From CAZYFH01 sp965249175 (lineage in GTDB: Bacteria; Acidobacteriota; Vicinamibacteria; Vicinamibacterales; UBA8438): 64,000 nt of DNA. Positions 8,455 to 16,107 of the stretch are shown one piece after another. The position numbers were made by a program, and so were the translations under genes. The stretch spans positions 744,001-808,000 of the forward strand of contig OZ252227.1 of NCBI GenBank assembly GCA_965249175.1, given 5' to 3'. The first letter of the stretch is position 1. Each line of letters opens with the position of its first letter. Under the pieces are notes generated by a model, which worked only from the letters and a program-made list of their open reading frames with translations, had not been told where the DNA came from and made no database searches.

Positions 8455-8881
8455 ATGTTCGCTCGCCGATCGACTTTTCTGATCGCTCTAGTGCTCGCCG
8501 CATGCGGCCACGCCTCAGCCCAGGACGAGATACGAGTATTCGTGACAGACAGTGACTCCTGGCAGACGGCGGGCGGCTTCGCCTCGATCACTGACGAGGG
8601 AGCCCGTGGGGGCGTTCACCGGTGGAGCGAGACCCCAGACCGCCGAAATCATGAAGACCGTCGGTGATCGGTGCCCGCTCGTCACCGTGACGATCAGGGC
8701 AGACCGAGCTGACTACGTCTTACTCCTGGAGCACGAAGGCGGCAAAGGTTGGGCCCGAAAGGACAACAAGTATGTGCTCTTCGACAAGGAGGGCGACATG
8801 ATCGACGCCGGCTCGACGCGAGCACTCGGCAACGCGGTTGAGGACGCGTGCGAGGCTCTCCTCCGCGACGTGGGCTGTTAG
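8455..8881 (+). pseudogene. Small secreted protein gene with a frameshift
   Basis: The first frame (ATG 8455, GGGGG upstream) encodes a signal peptide (residues 1-22, STFLIALVLAACGHASAQ) and EIRVFVTDSDSW. The second frame carries the rest: GGARPQTAEIMKTVGDRCP, then DYVLLLEHEGGKG and LGNAVEDACEALL to a stop at 8881. The two parts match one small secreted protein type I associate with Acidobacteria, so a 1-2 base shift at about 8595-8615 has broken the gene. A sequencing error cannot be excluded. Confidence 0.6.
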
Positions 8882-8916
8882 CACGGTGCCCGCTGTTAGC
8901 CCTCCTCGGCGATGCG

Positions 8917-9075
8917 CTAAAACCCTTCATCTAGCAAGCCACAGTAGAAAACCAGGGCGGCGACCGGGACGAAATGGCCGGTCGGCCCGTCGTAGGACAG
9001 GCCGAAGATGCGGGCGAAGAAGGTGGCCGAGGCGTCCTTGTCGAGGGACGGGACGATGGTGTGGTTGAGGTCCAT
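8917..9075 (-). pseudogene. Truncated glyoxalase/VOC-superfamily gene
   Basis: A 52-residue minus-strand ORF beginning MDLNHTIVPSLDKDASATFF and continuing ARIFGLSYDGPTGHF. This is the first beta-alpha unit of a vicinal-oxygen-chelate protein, with the DKDASATFFARIFGL helix and the first metal-side strand. VOC modules need about 110-130 residues, so only the N-terminal part remains; the ORF ends in unrelated residues. It lies at the end of a chain of kinase/propeller remnants. Confidence 0.6.
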
Positions 9076-9096
9076 CGATCCGGGTGGACCGGGGTA

Positions 9097-9790
9097 TCAG
9101 TCGACTGGCACCCGCCGGGTCAGCTCGTCGTGCCAGTTCACCACAACGACGATCTCGGGCTGGGCCGCGTCCGCGTCCGGTTTGACCGCCAGGAAGCGCC
9201 CATCGACCGATACGTCGTAAGTGCGGATGTCGGCCAGTTGGCGATAGGGCCAATCCAGAAGGCGCTGGCGATTGACCACGACAAAGGTCCCGACTGTTTC
9301 CAGGTAGGACACTGAGATGAGTTGGGGTGGGATTCCGGGCTGCAGGTAGAAGAGCTCGCTTCCGTCCCGTGACCAGCCGGGCATGATCCCACCGTCGCTA
9401 GACACCGGCACGAGGTCACCGTCGACCTGCGGGAAGGGCCGAACGTAAATCTGAAATGCGCCCGATTCGTCGGACTGATACGCCATCCAGCGACCGTTCG
9501 GGGACAGCGCCGCACTGAGTTCATTGTAGGCACCGTTCAACTCCCAGACGGGAACCGTCGGGGCGTCCATCGAGATCATGATGAGGTCGTCGCCTGTGCC
9601 GGGACTGTCCTCATCGTGAAACACGACCGCCTTCCCGTCGGGCGTGAAGAAGTAGGGACCGGCGGAGGCGCTTCCCTCGCTCCCGGGCTCTTCCGCAAGT
9701 AGCTCCTGGGTGCCCGTGCTGTTTGACGCACGCCAGAGGATGCGTCGACCTGCCGGTAAGCGTATAAACGCTACCTGCCGGGCGACCGCA
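9097..9790 (-). pseudogene. C-terminal part of a TolB-like propeller (kinase-type gene)
   Basis: The frame is open without a start from about 9790 to a stop at 9097. It reads VAFIRLPAGRRILWRAS, AGPYFFTPDGKAVVFHDE, ALSPNGRWMAYQSDESG, IYVRPFPQVDG and ends WHDELTRRVPVD. These are the last blades of the WD40/TolB propeller that follows the kinase domain in acidobacterial Ser/Thr kinases, including the typical YVRPFP and C-terminal NWxxEL motifs. The upstream blades and kinase are missing in this frame; an ATG at 9624 is inside a blade and is not a natural start. Confidence 0.7.
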
Positions 9791-10015
9791 CCCCGTCCCT
9801 CCCCTGCGGCCTCGCGGGGCAGCGCCAGCCGCCTACCGGGCCGTACAGCCCATCGCGGTGGACAGCGGTCGCCGCCGCATCTGCGAGGGGTGGGCCCTGG
9901 CCATCGTTAACCGGTTAACCCCGTGTGGGCGTGGCCAGCGCGACGGCATCGCCGTCGAGCCACGGCCGTCAGGCGAGAGCCGCCGGCACCTGGGCGGATC
10001 TGAGGGACCGGCCGA

Positions 10016-10495
10016 TCATCGGCTCCTGATCGCGGGCGCGGCACCAGGGCGTAGGGAGACAGAGGTCGGGGTCTGTCTGGGGGCCGGATCGGGGCGGATC
10101 AGTTCGCGGGCACCCGCTGGGCCGTAGACAATATGTCCGGTGGATGAGTAGCGAGGAGCGCTACCACCAGAGACCAGCACCTCGTGTTCTCCTGTGTCGA
10201 GGTCCAGGACCGCGACCTGGGCGTTGTCGATCGGACCGTCGATGAGGATGGTGAACAGCACGGCGCGGCCACCAGGCAGGATGTGGGGCCAGGCATGGTT
10301 CACGTGGCCTCGGTCGAGGGAGGTGATCTCCATGGGCACACCACCGCTGGCCGGGATCTGCCACAAACCGCTGGCGCTACTGCTCCCGAACATGATTGCG
10401 TCGTCTTCTCCCCAGCTCGCCCCATGGTATCCACATGACCCATCTCGCCGCGCCGAGTTGAGAGCGGCTTGGACCCAGCTCGAACCAGGCGCCAA
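10016..10495 (-). pseudogene. Middle blade of a TolB-like propeller, isolated fragment
   Basis: The recognisable part is GLWQIPASGGVPMEI, HAWPHILPGGRAVLFTI, AQVAVLDLDTGEHEVL and STGHIVYGPAG, the standard central blades of kinase-TolB proteins. After GPAG the sequence degenerates, and the next expected strands (RAVxFDxxxLEV) are absent. It lies just downstream of the intact kinase gene at 10519-11592 on the same strand, so the kinase may once have continued into this propeller. The kinase now ends in two membrane helices instead. Confidence 0.65.
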
Positions 10496-10518
10496 TTCTC
10501 GTGCTCCACACCGATCGG

Positions 10519-11592
10519 TCAGCTGTCTTTGGCACTCAAGTTGAGGCCGAGCACGATACCGAGACCTGTAAACACCAGGATCATTGAGAAATATGCCGTT
10601 ACGGCGTCGACCGGCGTGAACTGCGACATCAGGTTGCCGAAGAGCAGTCCAAGACCCACTCCGACAAAGAGCAGGGCGATACGCAGCAGAGGTTGCGTGC
10701 CAACTCTCGTAGCAGGCGCAGCAAGGGGTGACCCGGACGCTTCCTCGATTTCTGTCAGTCCGTCGCCGATGTCCCGCAGTCGACGCTTTGGATCCTTCTC
10801 CAGACAGCGTCTGAGGAGTTTGCGAAGACCCGGCGAGACGTCTGCTGGTAGGACCGCATCGTCCGGTGCCCTCGCCAGAACTGACGCGAGGATTTCAGAC
10901 ACCCCGTCTCCAAGGAAGGCCCGTCGGGCAGTCAACATCTCGAACAGCACGCATCCGAACGCCCACACATCGACTCGCTTGTCGATCGCCTCGCCTTTGG
11001 CCTGCTCGGGAGCCATGTAGGCAGCGGTCCCGATCACGACTCCCAGTTGGGTCGCGGCAGTCGTCAACGAAATCGTGGGCGACATTGGCGCGTTAGCGTC
11101 GCTTGCGTCTGCCTGGAACGCTTTCGCCAGCCCAAAGTCCAGCACCTTCACCGTGCCGTCGGCCTTCACCTTCACGTTGGCCGGTTTCAGGTCGCGGTGG
11201 ATGATCCCCTGCTCATGCGCCGCTTCGAGGGCTTCCGCGATCTGCTTGGCGATCGGGAGTGCCTCGTCGATCGGGATCGGCCCGTCGGCGATGCGATCCG
11301 CCAGCGTCGGCCCCTCGACCAGTTCGAGCACCAGCGCCTTGGTGCCCTCGGCTTCTTCCAGCCCGTAGATGTGCCCGATGTTCGGGTGGTTCAGCGAGGC
11401 GAGGACTTTGGCTTCCCGCTCGAAACGGGCTAAGCGGTCGGGGTCGGACGTGAAGGCGTCAGGCAGGACCTTTAGCGCGACATCCCGATCCAGCTTGGTG
11501 TCACGCGCTTGGTACACCTCCCCCATCCCGCCGGCACCAATGCGGGCCGTGACCTCGTACGATCCGAGCCGGTCACCGGGGGCCAGTGGCAC
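10519..11592 (-). CDS. Membrane-anchored Ser/Thr protein kinase
   Basis: 357 residues, from a GTG at 11592 with GGAGGA just upstream. A full Hanks-type kinase domain occupies about 12-280: glycine loop GAGGMGEV (19-26), Lys41 in VALK, alphaC Glu60, HRDLKPAN with catalytic Asp134, DFG Asp152 and the APE of the activation segment (YMAPEQ). Two hydrophobic segments follow (about 300-320 and 328-350), so the kinase is tethered to the membrane with no large extracellular domain. It is the only complete kinase among nine kinase loci in this region. Propeller fragments follow it on the same strand. Confidence 0.92.
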   Translation of the reverse strand: MPLAPGDRLGSYEVTARIGAGGMGEVYQARDTKLDRDVALKVLPDAFTSDPDRLARFEREAKVLASLNHPNIGHIYGLEEAEGTKALVLELVEGPTLADRIADGPIPIDEALPIAKQIAEALEAAHEQGIIHRDLKPANVKVKADGTVKVLDFGLAKAFQADASDANAPMSPTISLTTAATQLGVVIGTAAYMAPEQAKGEAIDKRVDVWAFGCVLFEMLTARRAFLGDGVSEILASVLARAPDDAVLPADVSPGLRKLLRRCLEKDPKRRLRDIGDGLTEIEEASGSPLAAPATRVGTQPLLRIALLFVGVGLGLLFGNLMSQFTPVDAVTAYFSMILVFTGLGIVLGLNLSAKDS

Positions 11593-11715
11593 GGTCCTCC
11601 TCTACGATCCGAGCCGCGCGCTGGCGTGAGATGGCTCGTTCGCTTTGTCGCGCGTGTCGATCGGCTACGGCGCGGAGTCACGCCCACCTCGCCGATAGCC
11701 TCGCGGGGCACGCAA

Positions 11716-11964
11716 CTACTCAAGGGCGATAACTATTCGCTCGTTCTTTTCGTGCGCCTCGATTTCGACGAGGGTGCCATGAGCGTCCGGATTCTGCGAG
11801 GCCTCGATGATCTCCTTAAGATCCATCCCCGTCTCATTGAGCGCCGCCGTCGCCTGTTTTGGAATGAGCTTGGACGCGATCTTGAGAACACCGACGGGAA
11901 CACTCACCGTTGTCGTTGGCTCTGACTTGCCATCCTTGAACACCCGAATCTTCAGCGCAGCCAC
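11716..11964 (-). CDS. Conserved-looking small protein of unknown function
   Basis: 82 residues from a GTG at 11964 with GGAGGG at good spacing. The sequence begins with a beta-like KIRVFKDGKSEP segment, then an amphipathic stretch VPVGVLKIASKLIPKQA, an acidic helix (LKEIIEASQNP) and a final strand pair (GTLVEIEAHEKNERIVIAL). It looks like a real compact alpha/beta protein. I do not recognise the family. It sits between the kinase gene and a kinase N-lobe remnant on the same strand, a common position for small regulatory partners, but no function is claimed. Confidence 0.6.
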   Translation of the reverse strand: MAALKIRVFKDGKSEPTTTVSVPVGVLKIASKLIPKQATAALNETGMDLKEIIEASQNPDAHGTLVEIEAHEKNERIVIALE

Positions 11965-11991
11965 GATGCCCTCCGTTTCTGACAGTTGCCC

Positions 11992-12137
11992 TTACTTGAA
12001 CACGGACAACACCCGGAGCGCCACACGTCGCGGTCGAACTTGGTGTCGCGTGCCTGATACACCTCCCCCATGCCGCCGCTGCCGATTTTGGCGGTGACCT
12101 CGTACGATCCGAGCCGGACACCGGGTGTGAGTGGCAC
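11992..12137 (-). pseudogene. Kinase N-lobe fragment 1
   Basis: From a GTG at 12137 it reads MPLTPGVRLGSYEVTAKIGS then GGMGEVYQARDTK and FDRDV, almost the same start as the intact kinase. After DRDV a one-base shift moves to ALRVLSVFK and a stop. Only the glycine loop and the beta3 Lys region remain, so it cannot be a kinase. Confidence 0.8.
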
Positions 12138-12374
12138 GGCCTCCTTGGGCTCTGGGGGAAGTATCGGGATTGTAGTCCGTCAGCAACGGGATCGGCGTCC
12201 CCGAGGCTAGCGGCGATGCGCTCTGCGAGAGAGGGACTTCTCGGCACCAAATCGGGGCACTTTCCCTCGAGACGACCGAAACCCCGTCTGGGGTGCCGCT
12301 CGGCCCGATCTGCCCCGGAGAAGTCGCCCTCTCATAGGGGATTCTTGCGGTCTGGTGCGCGTCCCCGACCGCCG

Positions 12375-12530
12375 CAGGACCGGATGCGGTGAGGGCAGGC
12401 GATCAGGGTCGGCCGTGAACGCCCCGGGCAGTACTCTGAGCCCACGTCGCGGTCGAGCTTGGTGCCGCGGGGCGCCGTAGACCTGGCCCATTCGGCTTCG
12501 CTGATTCTTGGGGGGGTGTCGCGGCGGGGA
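12375..12530 (-). pseudogene. Kinase N-lobe fragment 2, multiply frameshifted
   Basis: Pieces of the kinase N-lobe can be followed over three frames: RMGQVYGA, GTKLDRDV and VLPGAFTADPDRLP. At least two shifts lie between them. It is the most decayed of the kinase fragments in this window. Confidence 0.65.
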
Positions 12531-12562
12531 GGGACCGAGAGCAATGCGGTGACAGCGAAACA

Positions 12563-12758
12563 TCAGTCCCCAATTCGTGACAACTGTGTCTCCTCAGACA
12601 AGATCCAGGACGCTCCTCCGTCCCGTGAGCCTTCTGAGCGATACGTGAAGCGATCCTCGCCGATGTTGAGAAAGGTCTCACGAACAAGATAGGGCCCGAA
12701 CTTTGACATGACTGTGACTGTCCCATCGTTAACCTGAACACCTCCAACCTCCGCTTGG
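12563..12758 (-). pseudogene. C-terminal remnant of a DUF1579-like protein, cut by an IS
   Basis: Downstream of the IS256-type element the minus strand reads YLVRETFLNIGEDRFTYRSE followed by GSRDGGASWILSEETQ and a stop at 12563. This ending (strand with RETFxNI, then SxDGGxSW) resembles the C-terminus of small DUF1579-type lipocalin-like proteins. The 5' part is not found on the other side of the IS at 14194, consistent with the missing target duplication there. Confidence 0.45.
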
Positions 12759-14193
12759 GAGATATTGTCAAATGTTGTGGATCGGTCATCAGCGTGATCA
12801 GGCGGCCACCTTCCGATCTCCCTCGTTGTTTCGCTCCTGCTGTACCCCGTCAATGAACGTCACGCCGGCGCGGACGAGTGGCAGCAGATGCGCGCCATTG
12901 AGCCGACGCCAGCGCTGCTGTGCCATCTCGAGCAGCTTGTAGGCCATCAACAGGCCCTTGGTGCGCGAGCCCGCGCCTTTGGTCACGCGCTGCCGGAGTC
13001 GGACCGTGGCGAATGGCGACTCGATGACGTTGCTCGTGCGCACGTGCTGCCAATGCTCAGCTGGCAGGGCAAAGTGCGTGAGGAGGCGGTCGCGGTCTGC
13101 GTCCAGGCACGCCGCCGCCTTCGGGTACTTGGCCTCGTACTCGGCGATGAAGACGTCCATGGCCTCCTCGGCGTGTGCCCGCGTCTCGGCGTACATGATC
13201 TCGCGGAGCGCGCGCTTCGCTTTCGGCTGTAATCGCTTTGGCAATTTGTCGAGCACGTTGCCCATCTTGTGACACCAGTCGCGGAGCTCTCGCGTGTCCG
13301 GCCACACGTCGCGCACGGCCGCCCAGAAACCCAGGGCGCCGTCGCCGACCGCCCCCACCGGGGCCCGCATGCCGCGCCGCTGGAGGTCCCGCAGCACCGT
13401 CGCCCAGCTGTCGGTGCTCTCGCGGTAGCCGTCCTCCAGGGCCACGAGCTTCTTGGTCCCATCGGGCCGTACGCCGATGATCACCAGCGTACAGAGCCGA
13501 TCGTCCTCGAGCCGGATGTTGAAATGGATGCCGTCGACCCACACGTACACGTAGTCACGATCGGCCAGGTCCCGCTGGCGGAACCGCCGGTAGTCCTCTT
13601 CCCACACCGCCGTGAGGCGCGCGATGTTGGTCGCGCTGAGGCCGGCCGCGTCATCCCCCAATAGCACCGGCAGCGCTTCGCGGAAATCGCCCGTCGACAG
13701 ACCGCGCAGATAGAGGATCGGCAGCACCTCCGCCACCTTGGGCGAGCGACGCATGTAGGGGGGCAAGATCCGACTCGTGAACCGCTCCCGCTGGCCCGCG
13801 CCGTTGACCCTTTTGTCGTTCACCCGAGGAGCATGCACCTCGAGCGTACCTGCCCCGCACGTCACCTTCCGCGCCTGGGCCCGACCATTCCGAACGACCA
13901 GCCGGCGTCCCCGCGCGTCCCGCTCCTCGCCGTGGGCCTCGATGTACTGCCCGACCTCCACCGCCAGGGCCGTCATCAACATCCGCCGGGCTCCCTCCCG
14001 GGCCAGCTCGTCCACCGTCTGCGCACCGCGCTCTTCCGGCGGAACTTCGTTGTCTGCTCCATCGTTGTCGAGTACCTTCAGCATGGGTGGCGGCTCCTTT
14101 CACCGGCCTGCCAGCCGGAGTTTTCGCGTTGCTCACGCGAAAGGATACGCCGCCTTCTTCAGACTGCCGATCCACAACTTCTGGTTATATCTC
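12759..14193 (-). mobile_element. IS256-type element (type B), copy 1
   Basis: 1435 bp with inverted ends of about 30 bp (GAGATAT… with GTTGTGGATCGG shared at both ends). The same element lies at 56951-58385 on the other strand with the same length and the same protein. The flanking 9-mers here (TCCGCTTGG and AGGCACCTA) do not match, so the target duplication has been lost, most easily by a deletion or recombination next to the IS. Confidence 0.85.
12798..14084 (-). CDS. IS256-family transposase (type B, copy 1)
   Basis: 428 residues; the ATG at 14084 has AAAGGAG at good spacing. DDE residues: first Asp in VYVWVDGIHFNI, second Asp in PVGAVGDGALGFW, late Glu in RTSNVIESPFATVRLR. The conserved Cys/His helix is RDWCHKMGNVLDKLPK. 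Intact and identical to the product of 57060-58346. It shares little with the 2842-4122 transposase beyond the family plan. Confidence 0.92.
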   Translation of the reverse strand: MLKVLDNDGADNEVPPEERGAQTVDELAREGARRMLMTALAVEVGQYIEAHGEERDARGRRLVVRNGRAQARKVTCGAGTLEVHAPRVNDKRVNGAGQRERFTSRILPPYMRRSPKVAEVLPILYLRGLSTGDFREALPVLLGDDAAGLSATNIARLTAVWEEDYRRFRQRDLADRDYVYVWVDGIHFNIRLEDDRLCTLVIIGVRPDGTKKLVALEDGYRESTDSWATVLRDLQRRGMRAPVGAVGDGALGFWAAVRDVWPDTRELRDWCHKMGNVLDKLPKRLQPKAKRALREIMYAETRAHAEEAMDVFIAEYEAKYPKAAACLDADRDRLLTHFALPAEHWQHVRTSNVIESPFATVRLRQRVTKGAGSRTKGLLMAYKLLEMAQQRWRRLNGAHLLPLVRAGVTFIDGVQQERNNEGDRKVAA

Positions 14194-14273
14194 AGGCACC
14201 TAACGTCGCCGTTCACCCGCCGGCGGAGCCGGTCCGCTGCAACGGCTTGTTTCCGTATTGTAGGTACAACGGA

Positions 14274-14449
14274 GTGGATCGGCGAGGGTTGGGCCTTCGA
14301 CCAGCTCCAAGACGAGGGCCTGGGTGTCACCGCTCTTCTCGATGCCGTGGATCTGGGCGATGTTCGGGTGGTTTAGGCTGGCGAGGACCTGCGCTTCCCG
14401 CTGGAACCGTGCCAGCCGATCCGGATCAGCGGCGAAGGCGTCGGGGAGA
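14274..14449 (-). pseudogene. Kinase fragment 3 (alphaC to hinge)
   Basis: Reads LPDAFAADPDRLARFQREAQ, VLASLNHPNIAQIHGIEKSG and ALVLELVEGPTLADP: the alphaC helix with its Glu, and the beta4-beta5/hinge part of the N-lobe. It breaks off at LPDAF next to the IS110 element and at LADP next to foreign DNA. The matching glycine-loop part is not found beyond the IS110 gene. Confidence 0.75.
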
Positions 14450-14536
14450 TAGGATGAAGCGGCTGGTCGTCCCCACGTGGTAGCTTGCGCTCCACATTTT
14501 TCAAACGCGCTCAAGGCGCACAGAGGGAGACCAGCC

Positions 14537-15577
14537 ATGGAGCATATTGGCATCGACGTCCATAAGAGAGAAAGTCAAATCTGCATCCTCACGTCCGAGG
14601 GCGAGATCATCGAACGACGGATTCAGAGTACGCGGCAGCAGTTCACGAAGATGTTCGGGAGCCGACCGTGTGCCCGGGTGCTCCTCGAGGCGACGACGGA
14701 AAGCGAATGGGTGGCGCAGACGATCGAGCAGTGCGGCCACGAGGTCATCGTGGCGGATCCGAACTACGCCCCGATGTATCCCGAACGGCGCCGGCGTGTG
14801 AAGACGGATCGGCGCGATGCGCGGATGCTGGCCGAGGCGGCCCGACTCGGTTCCTATCGCCCGGCGCATCGCGTGTCGGCCGCCCAGCATCGGGTGCGGC
14901 GCCAGCTCCGGGTGCGCGACCTGCTCGTGCGGACCCGCGGGCGCACCATCGCCTTGGTGCGGGCGCTGGTGCGGCGGGAGGGACTGCGCGTCCGGGCCGG
15001 GGATGCCGACCGATTCGGTACGTATGTGACGGAGCTGGAGCTCCCCGACGAGTTACAGGCGGCGCTCCAGCCGCTGCTCGCCCTGTGGGAACAGTTGACC
15101 GCGCAGCTCGCCGTGGCCGATGCCCAGGTCATCGAGACGGCGGCGGCCAACCCGGTGGTACAGCGGTTGACTACCGCCCCCGGGGTAGGCCCCCTCATCG
15201 CGACGGCATTCGTCGCGACGCTGGATGAGGCGGGGCGCTTTGGCGGGGCCCACCAGGTCGAGAGCTTTCTCGGCTTGGTGCCCAGCGAGGACAGCTCTGC
15301 GGACCGCCACCGTCGGGGCCACATTACGAAGGCGGGCAATCCGCGCATGCGCTGGTTGCTGGTGCAAGCCGCGTGGGCCGCGCTCCGGTCTCGCCGGGCG
15401 GAGGCCGCGGGCCTGCGCGCCTGGGCCGAGCAACTGGCCACGCGCCGCGGCCGGCGCATCGCCACCGTGGCCGTCGCGCGCCGGTTGGCGGGGATCCTGT
15501 TTGCGATGTGGCGGGACCAGACGGTCTATGACGGGCGCCGCGTCGGGGTCCCAGTGCCGCACGGGATGAGCGGGTAA
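14537..15577 (+). CDS. IS110-family transposase
   Basis: 346 residues from the ATG at 14537 with GAGGGAG upstream. The N-terminal RuvC-like DEDD domain shows IGIDVHK, LLEATTES and KTDRRDA; the C-terminal transposase_20 domain shows TAPGVGPLIATAF and ESFLGLVPSEDSS with the catalytic Ser in that region, then HITKAGNPRMRWLL. Appears intact. The left edge of the element is probably near 14450, where the kinase fragment is cut. The right edge is not resolved. IS110-group elements carry a bridge RNA in a non-coding end; the segments 14450-14536 and 15578-15800 are the places to look. Confidence 0.9.
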   Translation: MEHIGIDVHKRESQICILTSEGEIIERRIQSTRQQFTKMFGSRPCARVLLEATTESEWVAQTIEQCGHEVIVADPNYAPMYPERRRRVKTDRRDARMLAEAARLGSYRPAHRVSAAQHRVRRQLRVRDLLVRTRGRTIALVRALVRREGLRVRAGDADRFGTYVTELELPDELQAALQPLLALWEQLTAQLAVADAQVIETAAANPVVQRLTTAPGVGPLIATAFVATLDEAGRFGGAHQVESFLGLVPSEDSSADRHRRGHITKAGNPRMRWLLVQAAWAALRSRRAEAAGLRAWAEQLATRRGRRIATVAVARRLAGILFAMWRDQTVYDGRRVGVPVPHGMSG

Positions 15578-15957
15578 GTCCTTGGTGGTGCGGTCGGGCC
15601 ACTGAGTGAGGTCCGGGGTTGCAGGGTTGGTGGGTGAGCACGTGAAGATCCTTGGTCGCACGCGAGGCCGGCAGGGAGATGGTGCCGCCCCCCATTCGGA
15701 TCGTCTCTTGCGCCGGCGATCAGAGATCGCCCTTGTCGAGCGCGAATAGAAGGATGACGCACCTCGCGGCTTCAGCCCGGCGCGTCTAAGCAGGTTGTTA
15801 CCCTAGCGACCGAAATCCGGGCCCGTGGACAGCACACCGAGCTGCCGACCCGTTCGCGCGCGCCCCCCAGCTGGGTGCGGGGACGGCGCGCTCACTGGAG
15901 GGTGTATCGGAGAGCGTGAGAGCTTCGACGAACAACGAGGTGACTTGACAAGCCGCT
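15578..15957. other. Non-coding region after the IS110 gene
   Basis: No credible gene. The first ~220 bp may include the right end of the IS110 element and structured non-coding RNA, though no clear border was found. The rest (15801-15957) is part of a 175-bp repeat shared with 22216-22390. Confidence 0.45.
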
Positions 15958-15975
15958 TCATAGAAGGATCTTCAG
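15801..15975 (-). repeat. 175-bp perfect repeat, copy A
   Basis: Identical base for base to 22216-22390. It starts abruptly at CCCTAGCGACC and ends within the kinase N-lobe reading frame (…GATCTTCAG), after which the two loci diverge but stay homologous. The block contains the junction where the kinase frame stops (KILL, stop) and foreign sequence begins. Confidence 0.9.
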
Positions 15976-16092
15976 CGCAACATCACGGGCGAGTTGGGTG
16001 TCGGTGGCGCGATAGACCTGCCCCATCCCGCCTTCGCCGATGAGGGCGGTGACGTCGTAATGGCCGAGGCGGTCGCCGACGGTCAGGGCCAT
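15958..16092 (-). pseudogene. Kinase N-lobe fragment 4
   Basis: 44 codons: MALTVGDRLGHYDVTALIGE, GGMGQVYRATDTQ, LARDVALKILL then TGA. It has a GCGGAG site 4 bases before the ATG and starts 15 bases after the stop of the PQQ dehydrogenase gene, so it could be translated as a small peptide at the end of that transcript. Everything after the beta3 Lys is missing. Its end is the same deletion junction as in fragment 6. Confidence 0.8.
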
Positions 16093-16107
16093 AGACTCCG
16101 CAAGACG

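Noticed and set aside
11716..11964. Another kinase remnant
   Set aside because: The 82-residue product has no kinase motif, a good ribosome site and a compact fold pattern, so it is treated as a real small gene.
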